Below, piece after piece: positions 1 to 10,639 of a stretch of DNA of 64,000 bases. The notes under the pieces are model-generated. The model did no database searches, was not told where the DNA came from, and saw only the letters and a list, made by a program, of their open reading frames with translations. Both the position numbers and the translations under genes were made by a program. The stretch spans positions 2,356,001 to 2,420,000 of the forward strand of contig JASFXZ010000044.1 in the NCBI GenBank assembly GCA_032209605.1, given 5' to 3'. Every line of letters begins with the position of its first letter. Position 1 is the stretch's first letter. This DNA comes from Mactromeris polynyma. Its lineage: Eukaryota; Mollusca; Bivalvia; Venerida; Mactridae.

Positions 1-170
1 TAGCACTGACAAGTGTTTTACAAGAGATGAAAGCACAAGTCATCTATCAGCTTTATTTATTTATATATACAAATACATGTAGACATGTTTTGCTTTCAAC
101 CCTTGTTTTTTTATTATAAATTGTGTACAGTTTAATTAAATTACTGATACTATTTGAATGTGTTTCTAAC
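1..170. other. AT-rich intergenic start of window
   Basis: No gene, RNA or clear repeat is visible. The sequence is AT-rich, and the nearest recognisable item is the MITE beginning at 171. Confidence 0.5.
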
Positions 171-360
171 ACAGTCAGACCTCTCATTCGAATTCATTGG
201 GTCCGAAATTTTATTTCGAATAGTACATGGTTTCGAAAAGTCCATTCAATTCGACGTGCATAAGAAGAACATGGGGACCTGATATTTATTTTTGGATGAT
301 ACCAAGTACATGTACATGTATAAGGATAGAATGTTGTCGAATAAACAAGGTTTTACTGTA
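171..360. repeat. pogo-like MITE, family 2
   Basis: The element starts CAGTCAGACCTC and ends AAGGTTTTACTG followed by TA, so the two ends are imperfect inverted repeats. The interior has several TTCGAA blocks. A TA flank with CAGT termini is typical of Tc1/mariner-pogo nonautonomous elements. No coding capacity is seen. The family assignment is inferred from the termini alone. Confidence 0.55.
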
Positions 361-969
361 AATATATTCCTGTGTGAGAGACCAAGCTTGAACCAATCAT
401 ATTCCAATTCAAAGGCATGAAACAGTGGAAGCATTTATCAACTCCCTTCAGTACTTTGATTCAATTTGGCAACTACAAGGCCATCTTTAACAAGTTTGTT
501 TGCAGTTTTGTGACCAACTCATGAAAAATACAGCAACTCAATTTATTTTTTCAGGTTTTTCAATGATTTTTTTTTGTTTTCAGTCTTAACCATTACAGTA
601 ATAAACTTTAAAAACACTACCTACCTACCCACTGTTAAAACTTGTGCAAACAAACAATTTTTAAGGATGGCCCAAAGTGTAAAACGTGAAATTTCAAGTT
701 TCAAGTACACAAGTCAGAGCATGGATTCTCGAGTGCATTGATAATCACTTAACTCTGACAATTATTCTCCTGATGTTACTTCCTGTATTTGTATGATCTG
801 TCGATCACTTACAAAATATGTTGATGTGTAAAACTTCCTGACAAAATCAAACAACTTTAACTCTGATGTTATAATCAAACATTAGAACAAAAATTGTAAA
901 TATTACGGATGAACAAAGCGTGACACGCCATTCGAGTTATTTGAGACAATTGTAAGCTGAGCTAAGATT
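361..969. other. intergenic, nothing recognised
   Basis: AT-rich sequence with homopolymer T runs. Only very short open frames occur, and none has a recognisable domain or splice context. Confidence 0.5.
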
Positions 970-1128
970 GGGCATCCTTGGTCGAGTGGTTATGGTTGCC
1001 GACTTCAAATCACTTTCCCATCACAGCTATGGGTTCAAATCCCACCCAGGATATAGAATTACTGCGGAAGCTCAGTAGTTCAGCCAATGGTATTCCTCCA
1101 CTCTCATAGCTGGAAGTCACTACATAAT
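970..1128 (+). repeat. tRNA-derived SINE, family A
   Basis: The head at 970-1050 is tRNA-like, with an A-box-like GGTCGAGTGGTT and a B-box-like GGGTTCAAATCCC. It is followed by a body with GATATAGAATT and a GGAAGCTCAGTAG segment. Related copies lie at 18747-18890 (plus) and about 62115-62275 (minus). The head is class II (Ser/Leu-like) but cannot fold into a good anticodon stem, so it is a retroposon and not a working tRNA. Confidence 0.7.
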
Positions 1129-1129
1129 A

Positions 1130-1310
1130 TACAGCGAAACCTCACTTAACGACCACCTCAATAATAAGACCACCTCAATATTACGACCACACTTTTAAGA
1201 TAATTTTGACTGTTCCGCTCTTTATTCAACCTCAATACTAAGACCACCTCAATACTAAGACTAGTTTTCAGTGGTCCCGTGGGTGGTCTTATTATTGAGG
1301 TTTTACTGTA
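1130..1310. repeat. pogo-like MITE, family 1 copy
   Basis: Left end TACAGCGAAACCTCACTTAA, right end ATTGAGGTTTTACTGTA. The interior holds GACCACCTCAATA repeats and their complement. It is one of about thirteen copies or fragments in the window with the same termini and TA flanks. Confidence 0.85.
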
Positions 1311-1318
1311 CATGACAC

Positions 1319-1480
1319 CAGTAATTGCAACTATTCGAACTAGGCGTCATTTTGTAGTACCAAACTTTTTATTACAGTTATCTGTGTGTTAATTCTTGTT
1401 CAAAACTTTATTAAACTCTAGACCAATTATTTCTTATTTCATTATTGATTATTTTGAAATGTCACTTTATTTCAATGCAC
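1319..1480 (+). repeat. palindromic MITE family F, decayed copy
   Basis: The sequence from TTGCAACTATTCGAACTAG through the ATTATTGATTATTTT block matches the reverse complement of 33340-33534. That second copy has CGCCATTAAAACGCAAC ends in inverted orientation. The right end has decayed here. Confidence 0.6.
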
Positions 1481-2211
1481 TAGTTTTGGTTGTGTTTTTA
1501 ATGGAGTATATAAATAGCTTTAGATGATGGTTGGTAACAGTATCAGTCACGCTGAAGATGTTTTAACAGATTAATTGGCACATGGCCTTTCAAGTGTTCT
1601 CAACTGTCAACCAGTATCAAAATGTTCATCAGTAACCTACCGACAACTTCCCTGTATGAATCAGATGTGATGCACTTACATCTTTATGCTTTACTTGTAT
1701 ATACTGGTACATATATGAACACTTGCACCAATTCATAAAGCTAAATTCTGACAAAAACATTATGCCCATATGAATCACTTTTCAGACTTCTGCCTGAAAA
1801 ACCTAGCGCTAGGACCTCATTCCCAAACAATTTAAGACTGACACACTTTTAATGTCAATTTGCAAAAGTCATATTTTCCAGCTTTTTGTTAATATTATAT
1901 CCTAATGAATGAAATATTGTCTGATAAATTAACCCACTCTACACATTTGCCAATTAAGTTTTATCTAAATTTATAATGTAATTACAATGTAGGAACATTC
2001 AAGACTTTTAGTCTTAGTCCGAGTTTCAATCTTAAATTGTTGTGAATAAGGTCCCTGCACTATTGTCGTATTAGGAGGCGTGGCTGTGTCCTTTGCAGGG
2101 TAAAATCAAAAACCTTAGGCTAAGTGGCAGACACCTTCTCCACTACACCATCACTCCCCTTAAAAGTACATAGTCTTATTTTTTGGACAAAATATCCTAA
2201 GTGATAAATAT
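1481..2211. other. intergenic, nothing recognised
   Basis: AT-rich DNA with no plausible exon, RNA gene or tandem repeat found by eye. Confidence 0.45.
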
Positions 2212-2471
2212 GAGAAAATTGGTGGTAATATACTTCATACAGATGTACTCTACAACACTGCATTGTCTCTTTTCTTACATGTTTACCAAAACCACAAAAT
2301 GAAGCGTCCTATACCGGTATTTTCTATCCAGACCTACGCGCCGAGTTAGTGCCAGCATAGGAAATACCTGTAGCCGACTCGTGTTGTGCAGATCCAGGAA
2401 ATTGTTAAGAAAAGATAAGATGCAGTGTCTTAGAGTATGTCTGTGTGAAGGCATTAACATGTCATTTTCTC
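2212..2471. repeat. MITE family C, complete copy
   Basis: Terminal inverted repeats of about 40 bp: the left end begins GAGAAAATTGGTGG and contains TTCATACAGATGTACTCT. The right end, reverse complemented, begins GAGAAAATGACATG and contains TTCACACAGACATACTCT. A second complete copy lies at 39973-40207 and an inverted partial copy at about 6290-6450. Confidence 0.75.
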
Positions 2472-4914
2472 AAAATTATTACATAGCATATTTTGACAGA
2501 AAACCAGACCTTTAAAACCACTTATATCACAAGAGATACCAAGAATATGACAAAAAAACAAAAACAAGTACATAATTTTTATTCTGATATGTGAATTGGA
2601 ATGCATAAAATTGTACAAAAAAACATAAAATATGACTGATTACACATGCAACAAGAATAATATTTTCAGAATTCAAATGGAACATGAAAAAAGTGATGAT
2701 CAAAATAGAGAATTTTTAATAAAAATCTTGTAAAATTATGACTTTGATACTAAAATATGAACTCCTAGTGAGATAAGACAAGATATTCAGTAGACCAGCT
2801 TGTATATAATACAGTAGGCCAATAAAAAAAATGGAATGAGTAAATTTCAACGATAAAGTGTACCTGTTAATGAATCAAAAGGAGTTATTTTATATTAATA
2901 AGGTCTTGGTTTAGAATGGTGGGTGGCAATTGTAAACTTCAAAGAAGAACAGGCCTTTTTAATATCACATGTTTGTAAACTGAATGATATCCCAGTTTTT
3001 TGATAAAATAATGGAATGTACACAAACTTATATCGGTCACCATGGAAACCAATGAAAGAATATGCAACAATAAAAATATACAACTTAAAAAAAAATATAC
3101 ACAATAAAATATTTCTGATAAAAAAAAATCTATTGCCATCTATGGTACAATTTATATACAAAAGTTAAATATCAGCGATAAATGTTATAAAATAAGATCT
3201 GGTTTAGATTTTTCAGTGTTATGTGAATAAAAACTGCAACAATTTATGTAAACAAGAGCAAGCAACTATAGAGGAAATCAAAGAATATTGCAAAAGTATC
3301 CGATCATATAAAATCAAGTAATTTCAAACCATTGATTAAACAATGTATTTATACCATTGAGAGTGTTATCCCTTCAAAGCAGTGTAATGCACCTGTCAAT
3401 GTTTATTTAATAGACAGCTATAGTATAGAGGAGACTTTTAGATGGTGGATGGGTCTCTTACAGGCCCAGCGAAACTGCCACTTAGACCACTTGGCCTTAA
3501 TTTTCACTCTAAAGTTTTGTAGCCTGAAACATCACTGACCCTAGGGATTTCAAGACAACAAATTTTAAAGGTTTGTCTTTATCTCCTGGGTATTTTTGAA
3601 AGGCAAAACATTGATAGGAGCATAATGCATAATCGGAAAGCCAAATATCCCTATTTAGATATGTACATTGTAATTGTATACATGTGTATTTTAAACTGCA
3701 TGGATTTCATTTTGATAGTGCACATATTTGTCAAACTGGTGACCAAGCATTAAAGCAAGATAGCAGAGACCAACTAGAGAACTTTGACAGAACATTGGCT
3801 ACTTGTGCCAGAAAAACATTGGAAAAGAGTTTTTAATTAAATTACCGGACTTCGGAGCTTTTTCTCAATAGTACATCTGACATTACTGTTCAGAATCCTA
3901 TTTACAAAACTTTTTTGCATTCAAAAGCTGATGTTTAATTAGACCACCTGTCATGCTATAGTGCTCAGTACTATATAAAAGTACATTAAGCAATATAATT
4001 CAGAACTCGACTGCATTATATTACTTGTATAAATAAATTTCCCATACAAGAGGGAAATTTTCTATCTTCGCATCATCATGATAAAACAATCTTGGTGTAA
4101 CTTAAGAGATTTAATCAGAGATTAAAATGATGCATCAGTATGAAGGAAGTTTGAGCTAAATTATCACGAAACAAGATCTGTCCATGACTAAACGAAACAT
4201 CTTAGTTTCTGTATCGATTGTAGATGAAATTTCTGAAATTTTATGAAAGTAACTAAGTCAAGTGTGCGATCTTATGATTAACCCGAATATGATGAGATAT
4301 AACGTTTACAGCATGGAGATTGATTAACTGAATGCATTTCAAAGCAGAGTATAATTTTAGAAAAATCACAGCTTTTCAAAGTGACACACAACTGATACAT
4401 AGAAAGTGATATACATGTATATTGAATACAGACTTTCTGTTATAAGTCAGTGATTTAGCTCCAACATTTTATCCAGCATAAATGGAATTGTTGATATGAT
4501 ACCAACCATGATTTGAATAATTGTCACTAGAAAGACACAAAAAACAACTTTCAAGAATAACTTGGTTTGGACAACACTACTAAGTCATGTTCTAGAATTA
4601 AAAAATATGTTTTGGATTCCACCTGACAAGAACTTCAGATCCATTTTTCTAACTGGGAAATACAATTTTATGAATGTTAATCTTTCAACAGAATGAACAC
4701 ACAAGTTACAACCATACAATTACACAACCTTATCTGTGAAAGACTGTTTGCTTCATGAAAGTATGATCCAAATATCCCAGCTCTGTGGATGGGATTTTGA
4801 TTGCAAACCTGGTTATAAAGCATATTTAAAATGTCTATAGTTTGGTTTTATTACGGTCAGTAAACACCTGCACAAATAGACATAAATCCCTGGTATAATC
4901 TTCAGTGATATGTA
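2472..4914. other. intergenic, nothing recognised
   Basis: About 2.4 kb of AT-rich sequence. Short open frames (for example 3332-3538) show no domain, no splice logic and no low-complexity explanation. It lies beyond the 3' end of the dispanin gene. Confidence 0.45.
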
Positions 4915-4920
4915 TTTATT
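4915..4920 (-). terminator. AATAAA polyadenylation signal of dispanin gene
   Basis: The plus-strand TTTATT reads AATAAA on the minus strand, 61 bases past the dispanin stop codon. This is a normal distance for a short 3' UTR. Confidence 0.6.
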
Positions 4921-4980
4921 ATACAAACTATTTATATACAACATATATACACAGTGCAATGTCATTAACGGTGAGTAGCA

Positions 4981-7748
4981 TTACGATCCAAAGCTATGAC
5001 CGCCCTGTATTCCTATAGGGCTTACGGCGAATCCTATAGCTATGTATAGAATCACAGTGAAGATAAAGACGCACATGCAAGCCGTCATTGCGTAACTGGC
5101 CCATTTTTCGGCATATCTGATATCTGCCCGCATGTACGCTCTGTCTGACATAACTGCAAGTGAATGGAAAAACATACATTATATATATATACAGGGGTTC
5201 CACAAGGTGCTGAATCTCGAGGGTCATTTTGATAACTTTTTATCAGATTTCACCATTTTATAGCCAAAATACCTACAATTTTGAGAAAAATTTACTCATC
5301 GGCCAGAATCTTAAGGGTCAAAATGTGGCCTGTTGGAAATTCCAGGGGTCAAATGGTCAACTCCAGGGTCAAATGGAACCGTTGGTTAAATATATCAATT
5401 GATCAATGATATGACCTGACTGTCCTTTGTACTAAAGATATACAATCTAGTGTTCAAAATTTGTATTAAATATGGTACATGAAAACAACCTTTGTACTTA
5501 TTGCAAATTGTATAAATAATTTAAATCATCATTATTGTCCAAGAAATAATTTGCAAGACTATACTAACTCCTATGTATTTATATAGGAGTTAGTATAGTC
5601 TTTCACTGAACCCTCGATCTACTATTCTATAAAAGCTTCAGAAAATGGTTACATATATTTAGAAAACTAGTCTTGATGTTTTGATGTAAGATGTATTCAA
5701 CTTTTTCCACTTTATAATGTCTACTTTCATTAGGAAATGTAGTAAAGAGAGTTTCTGTGACAGGTACTAAAGGCATAATTTACTTGACAAAGTGACTTAT
5801 TCTGAACCATTTAATGAACATAATCCAATTTCTTTACAGTACATCATTTTCAGTGTGATGATTTTCGAAACCAAAAAATTACATTGCAATGAAGTTTTCT
5901 GCACATAAAACTGAACAATAGAGACTAATGTCTTGAAGCACTTCAATAAAAATAATATTTATGATAATGAATAGAAAACCCTGTATTGGAAGTAAAAGTC
6001 CCTATAATAGTCAAAACAATTCCCTAAATGTGAATTAACCTGATTCTTAATGAATAAACAGGAGCAGATCCAGGATTTGGTCTGGGGGGGGGGGGGGCTT
6101 GGGATGACGGCGTAACTTTTTGGTCAAGCCATTTAAAACGCCAATGACCGTTTTATTCTTTGTTTTTAAGTTATTGAACATAAAACCAATTCAGAATCAC
6201 TTATAATTTGAAAATCTTAAAATGAAATATCTCTGTATTTATTCTCAGACATACATGACTGTAAGGTTGTGGAATTTGGTATGGGGGGCGCCGGGTGATG
6301 TACTTCTTCAATTTACTCAGCGCATAGGTCAGGATAGAAAATACCAGTATCAGACTTGGTTAATTGTAGTTTTGGGAAACATGTAAGAAAATAGACAATA
6401 CAGTAGAGTACCTCAGTATGAAGGCATTTATCACCAATGATCTCATATCTATGACAAAAAATCTAACTTTAACAATATTTATTTAAATAACTGTACATGT
6501 ATTACCGTAAGTGATCTTCTTGACCTGTCTGTTTTATTTTCAAATTTGCATATTTCATTTTTGGCAATGTGTATTCCTTGTTATTCACTGAACAAGATCA
6601 GACACTTGTTTGCATGTAGAATTATTATTTGGACTAAATCTTTCTCAGAAACTGAGCTAAAAGTAAATATTTAACGTACTTGTGGATGCAGCCAATGATC
6701 TAGCTATACGTTCTTTCAAAACAGACAAGCTAAATCTGGGAAGTATCAGTCACTCATCAAATCAAACATTACATGGGCTGATCCAGAGGCGAGTGGGGAC
6801 TGAGAGTCTGGACCTCTCCCCGAGATTTGACAAAATAGGGTTGTCCTTATCTAATACTAGATCAAGATGGGGGCCCAAATTCAAAGGCCTCGCTGTTTTT
6901 TGTAAAAAATTAGCGTCTTACATGAAAACATTATGCATTGCAACAATCGAGGGACTTAAAAGGTTGACTTAAGACCTGCTGCCTTACCAGTAGCTTGACC
7001 CTCCGATATAAATTGCTGGATCTGCACATACATTATAACATTCTAAAGGTTAGTAGGTACTATGCAAGTATACAGCCCTTGACGGGCAATAGTTGAGATG
7101 GAAAACTGACTACCCCCCAGTATCAATGGACATACACACAAAATCAACAAATATCCCTATATGAGCCTTTGAGCAAATAGAAATACCATTGAAACAATAA
7201 AACATACCCGGTAAATGGTTGGTAAAATTTCTCAATACAGAATTTGTTTGACTATTTTGGGAAGATGACCCATACCCTTCAAATTGGGATTTTTGGCATT
7301 AAAACTTAAATATTGGGGAAGAAATCTAGAAATTACAGCAAAATTTTAGGAATGAAAGTAAAGGATGTAGCGGTTAATCAACATTTGCTATATTTATATA
7401 AACTGTATATGAGACTGAGAGAAAAGCCTCTAGCTTTTGTCAATTATTGGCTAAATTGAATCAAAAAGCATTGTGAATATAGGCGAAAACAGCTAATAGA
7501 AACAGCTGAAAATAAACTCTACAATACTTACTTGAAAATACAAGAGGAATCGGTCCGGCGAGGGGATTCAATACACACAATATCAGAGCTATAATTAAGT
7601 AGTTATCAGGTTGTCGACCAATATAATGTCCATTGACAACATCTTTACGAACAAAGATTGGATCTTTTGTCACCAACACTTGCTTTGAGGTAGAGACTGT
7701 ATAGACATCTGAAGTTGTGGCCGAAAAGGATGGTGGGTGAGCCGCCAT
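4981..7748 (-). CDS. dispanin (CD225 family) two-pass membrane protein
   Basis: Two coding exons on the minus strand: 7748-7532 (ATG, 217 nt, ends in phase 1 before GTAAGT) and 5153-4981 (after TTGCAG, 173 nt, stop TAA). Together they make 390 nt, or 129 residues. The first membrane segment (about residues 49-72, containing NPLAGPIPLVFS) runs into the conserved loop with R-A-D-I-R-Y-A-E-K-W-A-S-Y-A. The second segment is about 92-115. This arrangement is the CD225 domain of dispanins, the superfamily of IFITM, PRRT and SYNDIG1 proteins. The roughly 45-residue N-terminal part is polar and variable. Family members sit in plasma or endosomal membrane, with roles ranging from membrane-fusion control to synapse formation, so the exact role here is unknown. 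The exon junction falls at FS|I, inside the conserved motif. An upstream in-frame TTG is not taken as the start. Confidence 0.85.
5555..5602. repeat. perfect 20-bp inverted repeat (hairpin)
   Basis: AAGACTATACTAACTCCTAT at 5555-5574 is followed by an 8-base spacer and its exact reverse complement at 5583-5602. It lies in the dispanin intron, so the transcript would form a 20-bp stem. It could be a remnant of a small palindromic transposon. Confidence 0.85.
6290..6450 (-). repeat. MITE family C, partial inverted copy
   Basis: The core (GCGCATAGGTC, GGATAGAAAATACC) matches the reverse complement of the centre of the copy at 2212-2471. The AGAGTACCTCAGTATGAAGG end resembles that family's terminal repeat. 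The other terminus is missing. Confidence 0.55.
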
Positions 7749-8298
7749 ATTCAAATTGATGCACTGGTATTATGCCTGCAAAGGAATGAAATGCTGCGAT
7801 TATTATATAGCTATAGAATGAATCTACTTTTATAGTCATGTACAGCAACATTTGTAACTTGTGTACACACAAATAGTCCTATAAATAAGACCCTACATAA
7901 CTTATGTCACATTTTTTTACATTTTCCAGTTAAGTTACATGCACAGTGAAAGTAAAATAATAAAGTAAATCAACAGGGAAAAGTGCGTCTGATGTGGGGC
8001 TTGAACACACGACCCCTTAAACACTAGTATGGCACTCTACCGACTGAGCTAACGGGGCAGCCTTTTAACCCCACACCACTTCAATAACAATATAATGAAT
8101 GTATATAAATGGACATAACCCTTGGCATTCATTTCTATAATGTCCACAGTATTGAGATCTAATTAACTAACGCTTAAGAATTGCAGAAGACGAATACGTG
8201 CATCATAATTTTATATAAATGGGGTAAATTCGAGCAGGACTATGAGCAATCACAATGAAAAATTATGAATCACTTCCGCCATACTTTCGGAACTCACC
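7749..8298 (-). promoter_or_regulatory. 5' UTR intron and noncoding exon end of dispanin gene
   Basis: On the minus strand a TTTGCAG acceptor lies at about 7776, 28 bases before the ATG. A CAG|GTGAGT donor lies at 8298/8297. This fits a noncoding first exon extending upstream from 8298 toward the NRF-1-like site. Transcript data would be needed to confirm it. Confidence 0.5.
7985..8062 (-). pseudogene. degenerate tRNA-like sequence (Lys/Thr-like)
   Basis: The minus strand reads GCCCCGTTAGCTCAGTCGGTAGAGTGCC, then GGTCGTGTGTTCAAGCCCC. The A and B box regions are good, but the anticodon arm does not pair and the T stem has a mismatch. It is most likely a tRNA pseudogene or a SINE head. It lies inside the dispanin 5' intron. 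Confidence 0.65.
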
Positions 8299-8476
8299 TG
8301 AAAATGTTCGTGAGATTGTGACCAAAACTGACGATGTTTGGAGTTACCGAATGACGTTTGCACAGTACTGCCCATGAAACAAAATCCTCATTTGTCTAAA
8401 TATTGCTCAAATGAAGTAAAACAAAAATGTGTACGCGTTGTTTTCGTTTTACACCTGTAATTTTGAAAACAATTAA

Positions 8477-8487
8477 TGCGCATGCGC
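8477..8487. promoter_or_regulatory. NRF-1-like palindromic promoter site
   Basis: TGCGCATGCGC matches the NRF-1 consensus found in many CpG-type animal promoters. It lies about 190 bases upstream of the predicted dispanin first-exon donor and about 210 bases from the start of the tRNA-Ser gene on the other strand. Its use here is inferred. Confidence 0.5.
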
Positions 8488-8694
8488 GCAGGTAAAATGT
8501 AGACTTCCGTTCGATCCAATATTCTCATATCGACTGCTGTTAAACTAGCGTCTGATTTATCAATGAAGGACATAAATTGTGTAAATCCGGTAAAATAATG
8601 TACGTTACATTGAAAATTAACTGCATTGCGTTCCATTGAAAATAATTCATGGTACAAACAATATTAGTAATGTTTATTCTTTTAGCACGTATCT

Positions 8695-8776
8695 GCTGTG
8701 ATGGCCGAGTGGTTAAGGCGTTGGACTTGAAATCCAATGGGATATTCCCGCGCAGGTTCGAACCCTGCTCGCAGCG
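8695..8776 (+). tRNA. tRNA-Ser (anticodon UGA)
   Basis: A full cloverleaf is visible. The acceptor stem GCTGTGA pairs with TCGCAGC (one G-T), and the D arm starts GCCGAGTGG. The anticodon stem TTGGA/TCCAA encloses loop CTTGAAA with anticodon TGA. There is a long class II variable arm, and the T arm is GCAGG TTCGAAC CCTGC. The A box (8702-8712) and B box GGTTCGAACCC (8755-8765) are intact. A Pol III terminator of six T lies at 8779-8784. No intron is present. Confidence 0.95.
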
Positions 8777-8778
8777 AA

Positions 8779-8784
8779 TTTTTT
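8779..8784 (+). terminator. Pol III T-run terminator for tRNA-Ser
   Basis: TTTTTT three bases past the discriminator base of tRNA-Ser(UGA), the usual RNA polymerase III stop. Confidence 0.8.
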
Positions 8785-9258
8785 CTTAATTTTCTCATCG
8801 ATGTTTTATAATAGTTAAACAATAGAAACAAAAATAATAATGTAATTTCTACATATCAAATAATCTATGTAGTTATACAAACGGACACGATATGAGTCAC
8901 GTAGTTTCGAATGGAAAGGACTAATCGTATATATATATATGAGCATATACAAGTTAAAACGGAAGTCATTTTGCATATATAAATTAAAAAGCCGTCAGAC
9001 CATATTCGCTCTCGAGCACGTAAAGAGCCAGGGTGCTTCTGGAATTGGGACATCTTCTGTATCATGCACTATCCTCCAAAAATCTAATATGACTAAACAT
9101 TCTTCTGGAGGCGTCGCCCATATGGGAAACCAGTGGCGACGATAAATAAACGTAAATACAAACAAACAAACCCTATTCGCTGTTACTGCTCTGGATATTC
9201 ACAAAGCTGGATGTCACAGCAATAGTACCAACAGTAACAGCAGCACAAACAACTGTTA
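8785..9258. other. intergenic, possible retroposon tail
   Basis: A short frame at 8939-9145 has no recognised domain. The stretch ends in AATAAA-containing, A-rich sequence with CAAACAAACAAAC near 9170, as in the tail of a retroposed element. This is followed by CAG/CTG-rich sequence that leads into the 76-bp array. Confidence 0.35.
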
Positions 9259-9895
9259 TTACTGCTGACAGTAAGATGTCACACAGCTGCTACTTCAAGC
9301 AGTTGCAGCCTACATGATTTGTTCATAACTGCCACTGCTGCTGACAGTAAGATGTCACACAGCTGCTACTTCAAGCAGTATCAGCCTACATGATTTGTTC
9401 ATAACTGCCACTGCTGCTGGCAGTAAGATGTCACACATCTGCTACTTCAAGCAGTTGCAGCCTACATGATTTATTCATAACTGCCACTGCTGCTGACAGT
9501 AAGATGTCACACAGCTGCTACTTCAAGCAGTTGCAGCCTACAAGATTTGTTCATAACTGCCACTTCTGCTGACAGTAAGATGTCACACAGCTGCTACTTC
9601 AAGCAGTTGCAGCCTACATGATTTGTTCATAACTGCCACTGCTGCTGACAGTAAGATGTCACACAGCTGCTACTTCAAGCAGTTGCAGCCTACATGATTT
9701 GTTCATAACTGACACTGCTGCTGACAGTAAGATGTCACACATCTGCTACTTCAAGCAGTATCAGCCTACATGATTTGTTCATAACTGCCACTGCTGCTGA
9801 CAGTAAGATGTCACACATCTGCTACTTCAAGCAGTATCAGCCTACATGATTTGTTTATAACTGCCACTGCTGCTGACAGTAAACACTGATTATAT
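9259..9895. repeat. 76-bp tandem array (about 8 units)
   Basis: The unit runs from CTGCTGACAGTAAGATGTCA through GCTACTTCAAGCAGT to GATTTGTTCATAACTGCCA. GTAAGATGTC recurs at 9271, 9347 and 9423, giving 76 bp. Units differ at a few sites (ACACAGCTG or ACACATCTG, GTTGCAG or GTATCAG). No stop-free frame suggests coding. Confidence 0.9.
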
Positions 9896-9935
9896 TCGCA
9901 GCACTGTCAAAACTGCTAGCAGTAAGATTATAGAA

Positions 9936-10111
9936 TACAGTAAAAACTCACTGAAACACCACCACAATATTAAGACCACCTCAAAAATACAATTTTCAAG
10001 TCCATTTTCACTGTTTTGCTCTTTATTCAACTTCAATATTAAGACCACCTCAATAAGAAGACCACTTTTCAAGGGTTTCAATGGTGGTCTTATTATTGAG
10101 GTTTTACTGTA
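9936..10111. repeat. pogo-like MITE, family 1 copy
   Basis: TACAGTAAAAACTCACTGAA at the left and GAGGTTTTACTGTA at the right, with GACCACCTCAA blocks inside. It lies directly after the 76-bp array. Confidence 0.85.
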
Positions 10112-10155
10112 TTACTGCTTCGTTATATTGCTAGCAATAACACATACAGTAACAG

Positions 10156-10195
10156 TACAGTTAAACCTCAATGATAAGACCACCAGTGTACCGAA
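10156..10195. repeat. pogo-like MITE, left-end fragment
   Basis: TACAGTTAAACCTCAATGAT followed by AAGACCACC. Homology stops after about 40 bp, so only the terminus remains. Confidence 0.6.
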
Positions 10196-10639
10196 TAGTT
10201 TATAGATCCAATTACAGATAAAACAGTGTGTCACCGAAAACCCGGAAGAAATATGACCACATATTTTCTTTAACTTTACCCTTCACAACTTTGCCCACTT
10301 AAGAGTATGCGACTAAACTTAACAAGAGAGAGACAGACGATTGCGTAAATAAGTTATTATTTGACTTTTATCGTATGGAGTTAATTCAGTAAATGCAATG
10401 TAAGTCTTGTTTTTTTCAGTTTGCCATATTGCTATTTCGGAATGTAAAATGTGTATATATTGTACCGATAACGTTTGTGTTTGTCCTAGGGTTGTCTATT
10501 ATTCGTAAAATGTCATATATTTTATTCTATAAATATTATAATTATACGTTATATTTTGTAACATAGGCTTTTTTATTATTATGGTCGTTACCATTTTATT
10601 ACTCATATAATCACGTTTACTCTATATTATGTTATATAA
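10196..10639. other. intergenic, nothing recognised
   Basis: AT-rich DNA between a MITE fragment and the 27-bp array. No exon or RNA gene is seen. Confidence 0.45.

Larger units (their letters stand above)
5154..7531 (-). other. dispanin intron with repeats
   Basis: A 2.4-kb intron bounded by GTAAGT and TTGCAG. It contains a short AT microsatellite near 5180, a CAGGGGTTCC-like repeat at about 5190-5390, a perfect hairpin at 5555-5602, a run of 14 G at 6084-6097 and an inverted MITE family C fragment at about 6290-6450. An open frame at 6682-6972 shows no recognisable domain. Confidence 0.7.

Noticed and set aside
6682..6972. A 96-codon gene on the plus strand
   Set aside because: It lies inside the dispanin intron on the opposite strand, has no recognisable domain and resembles dispersed-repeat DNA.
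7985..8062. A working tRNA gene on the minus strand
   Set aside because: The anticodon arm does not pair and the T stem has a mismatch. It is better explained as a pseudogene or SINE head.
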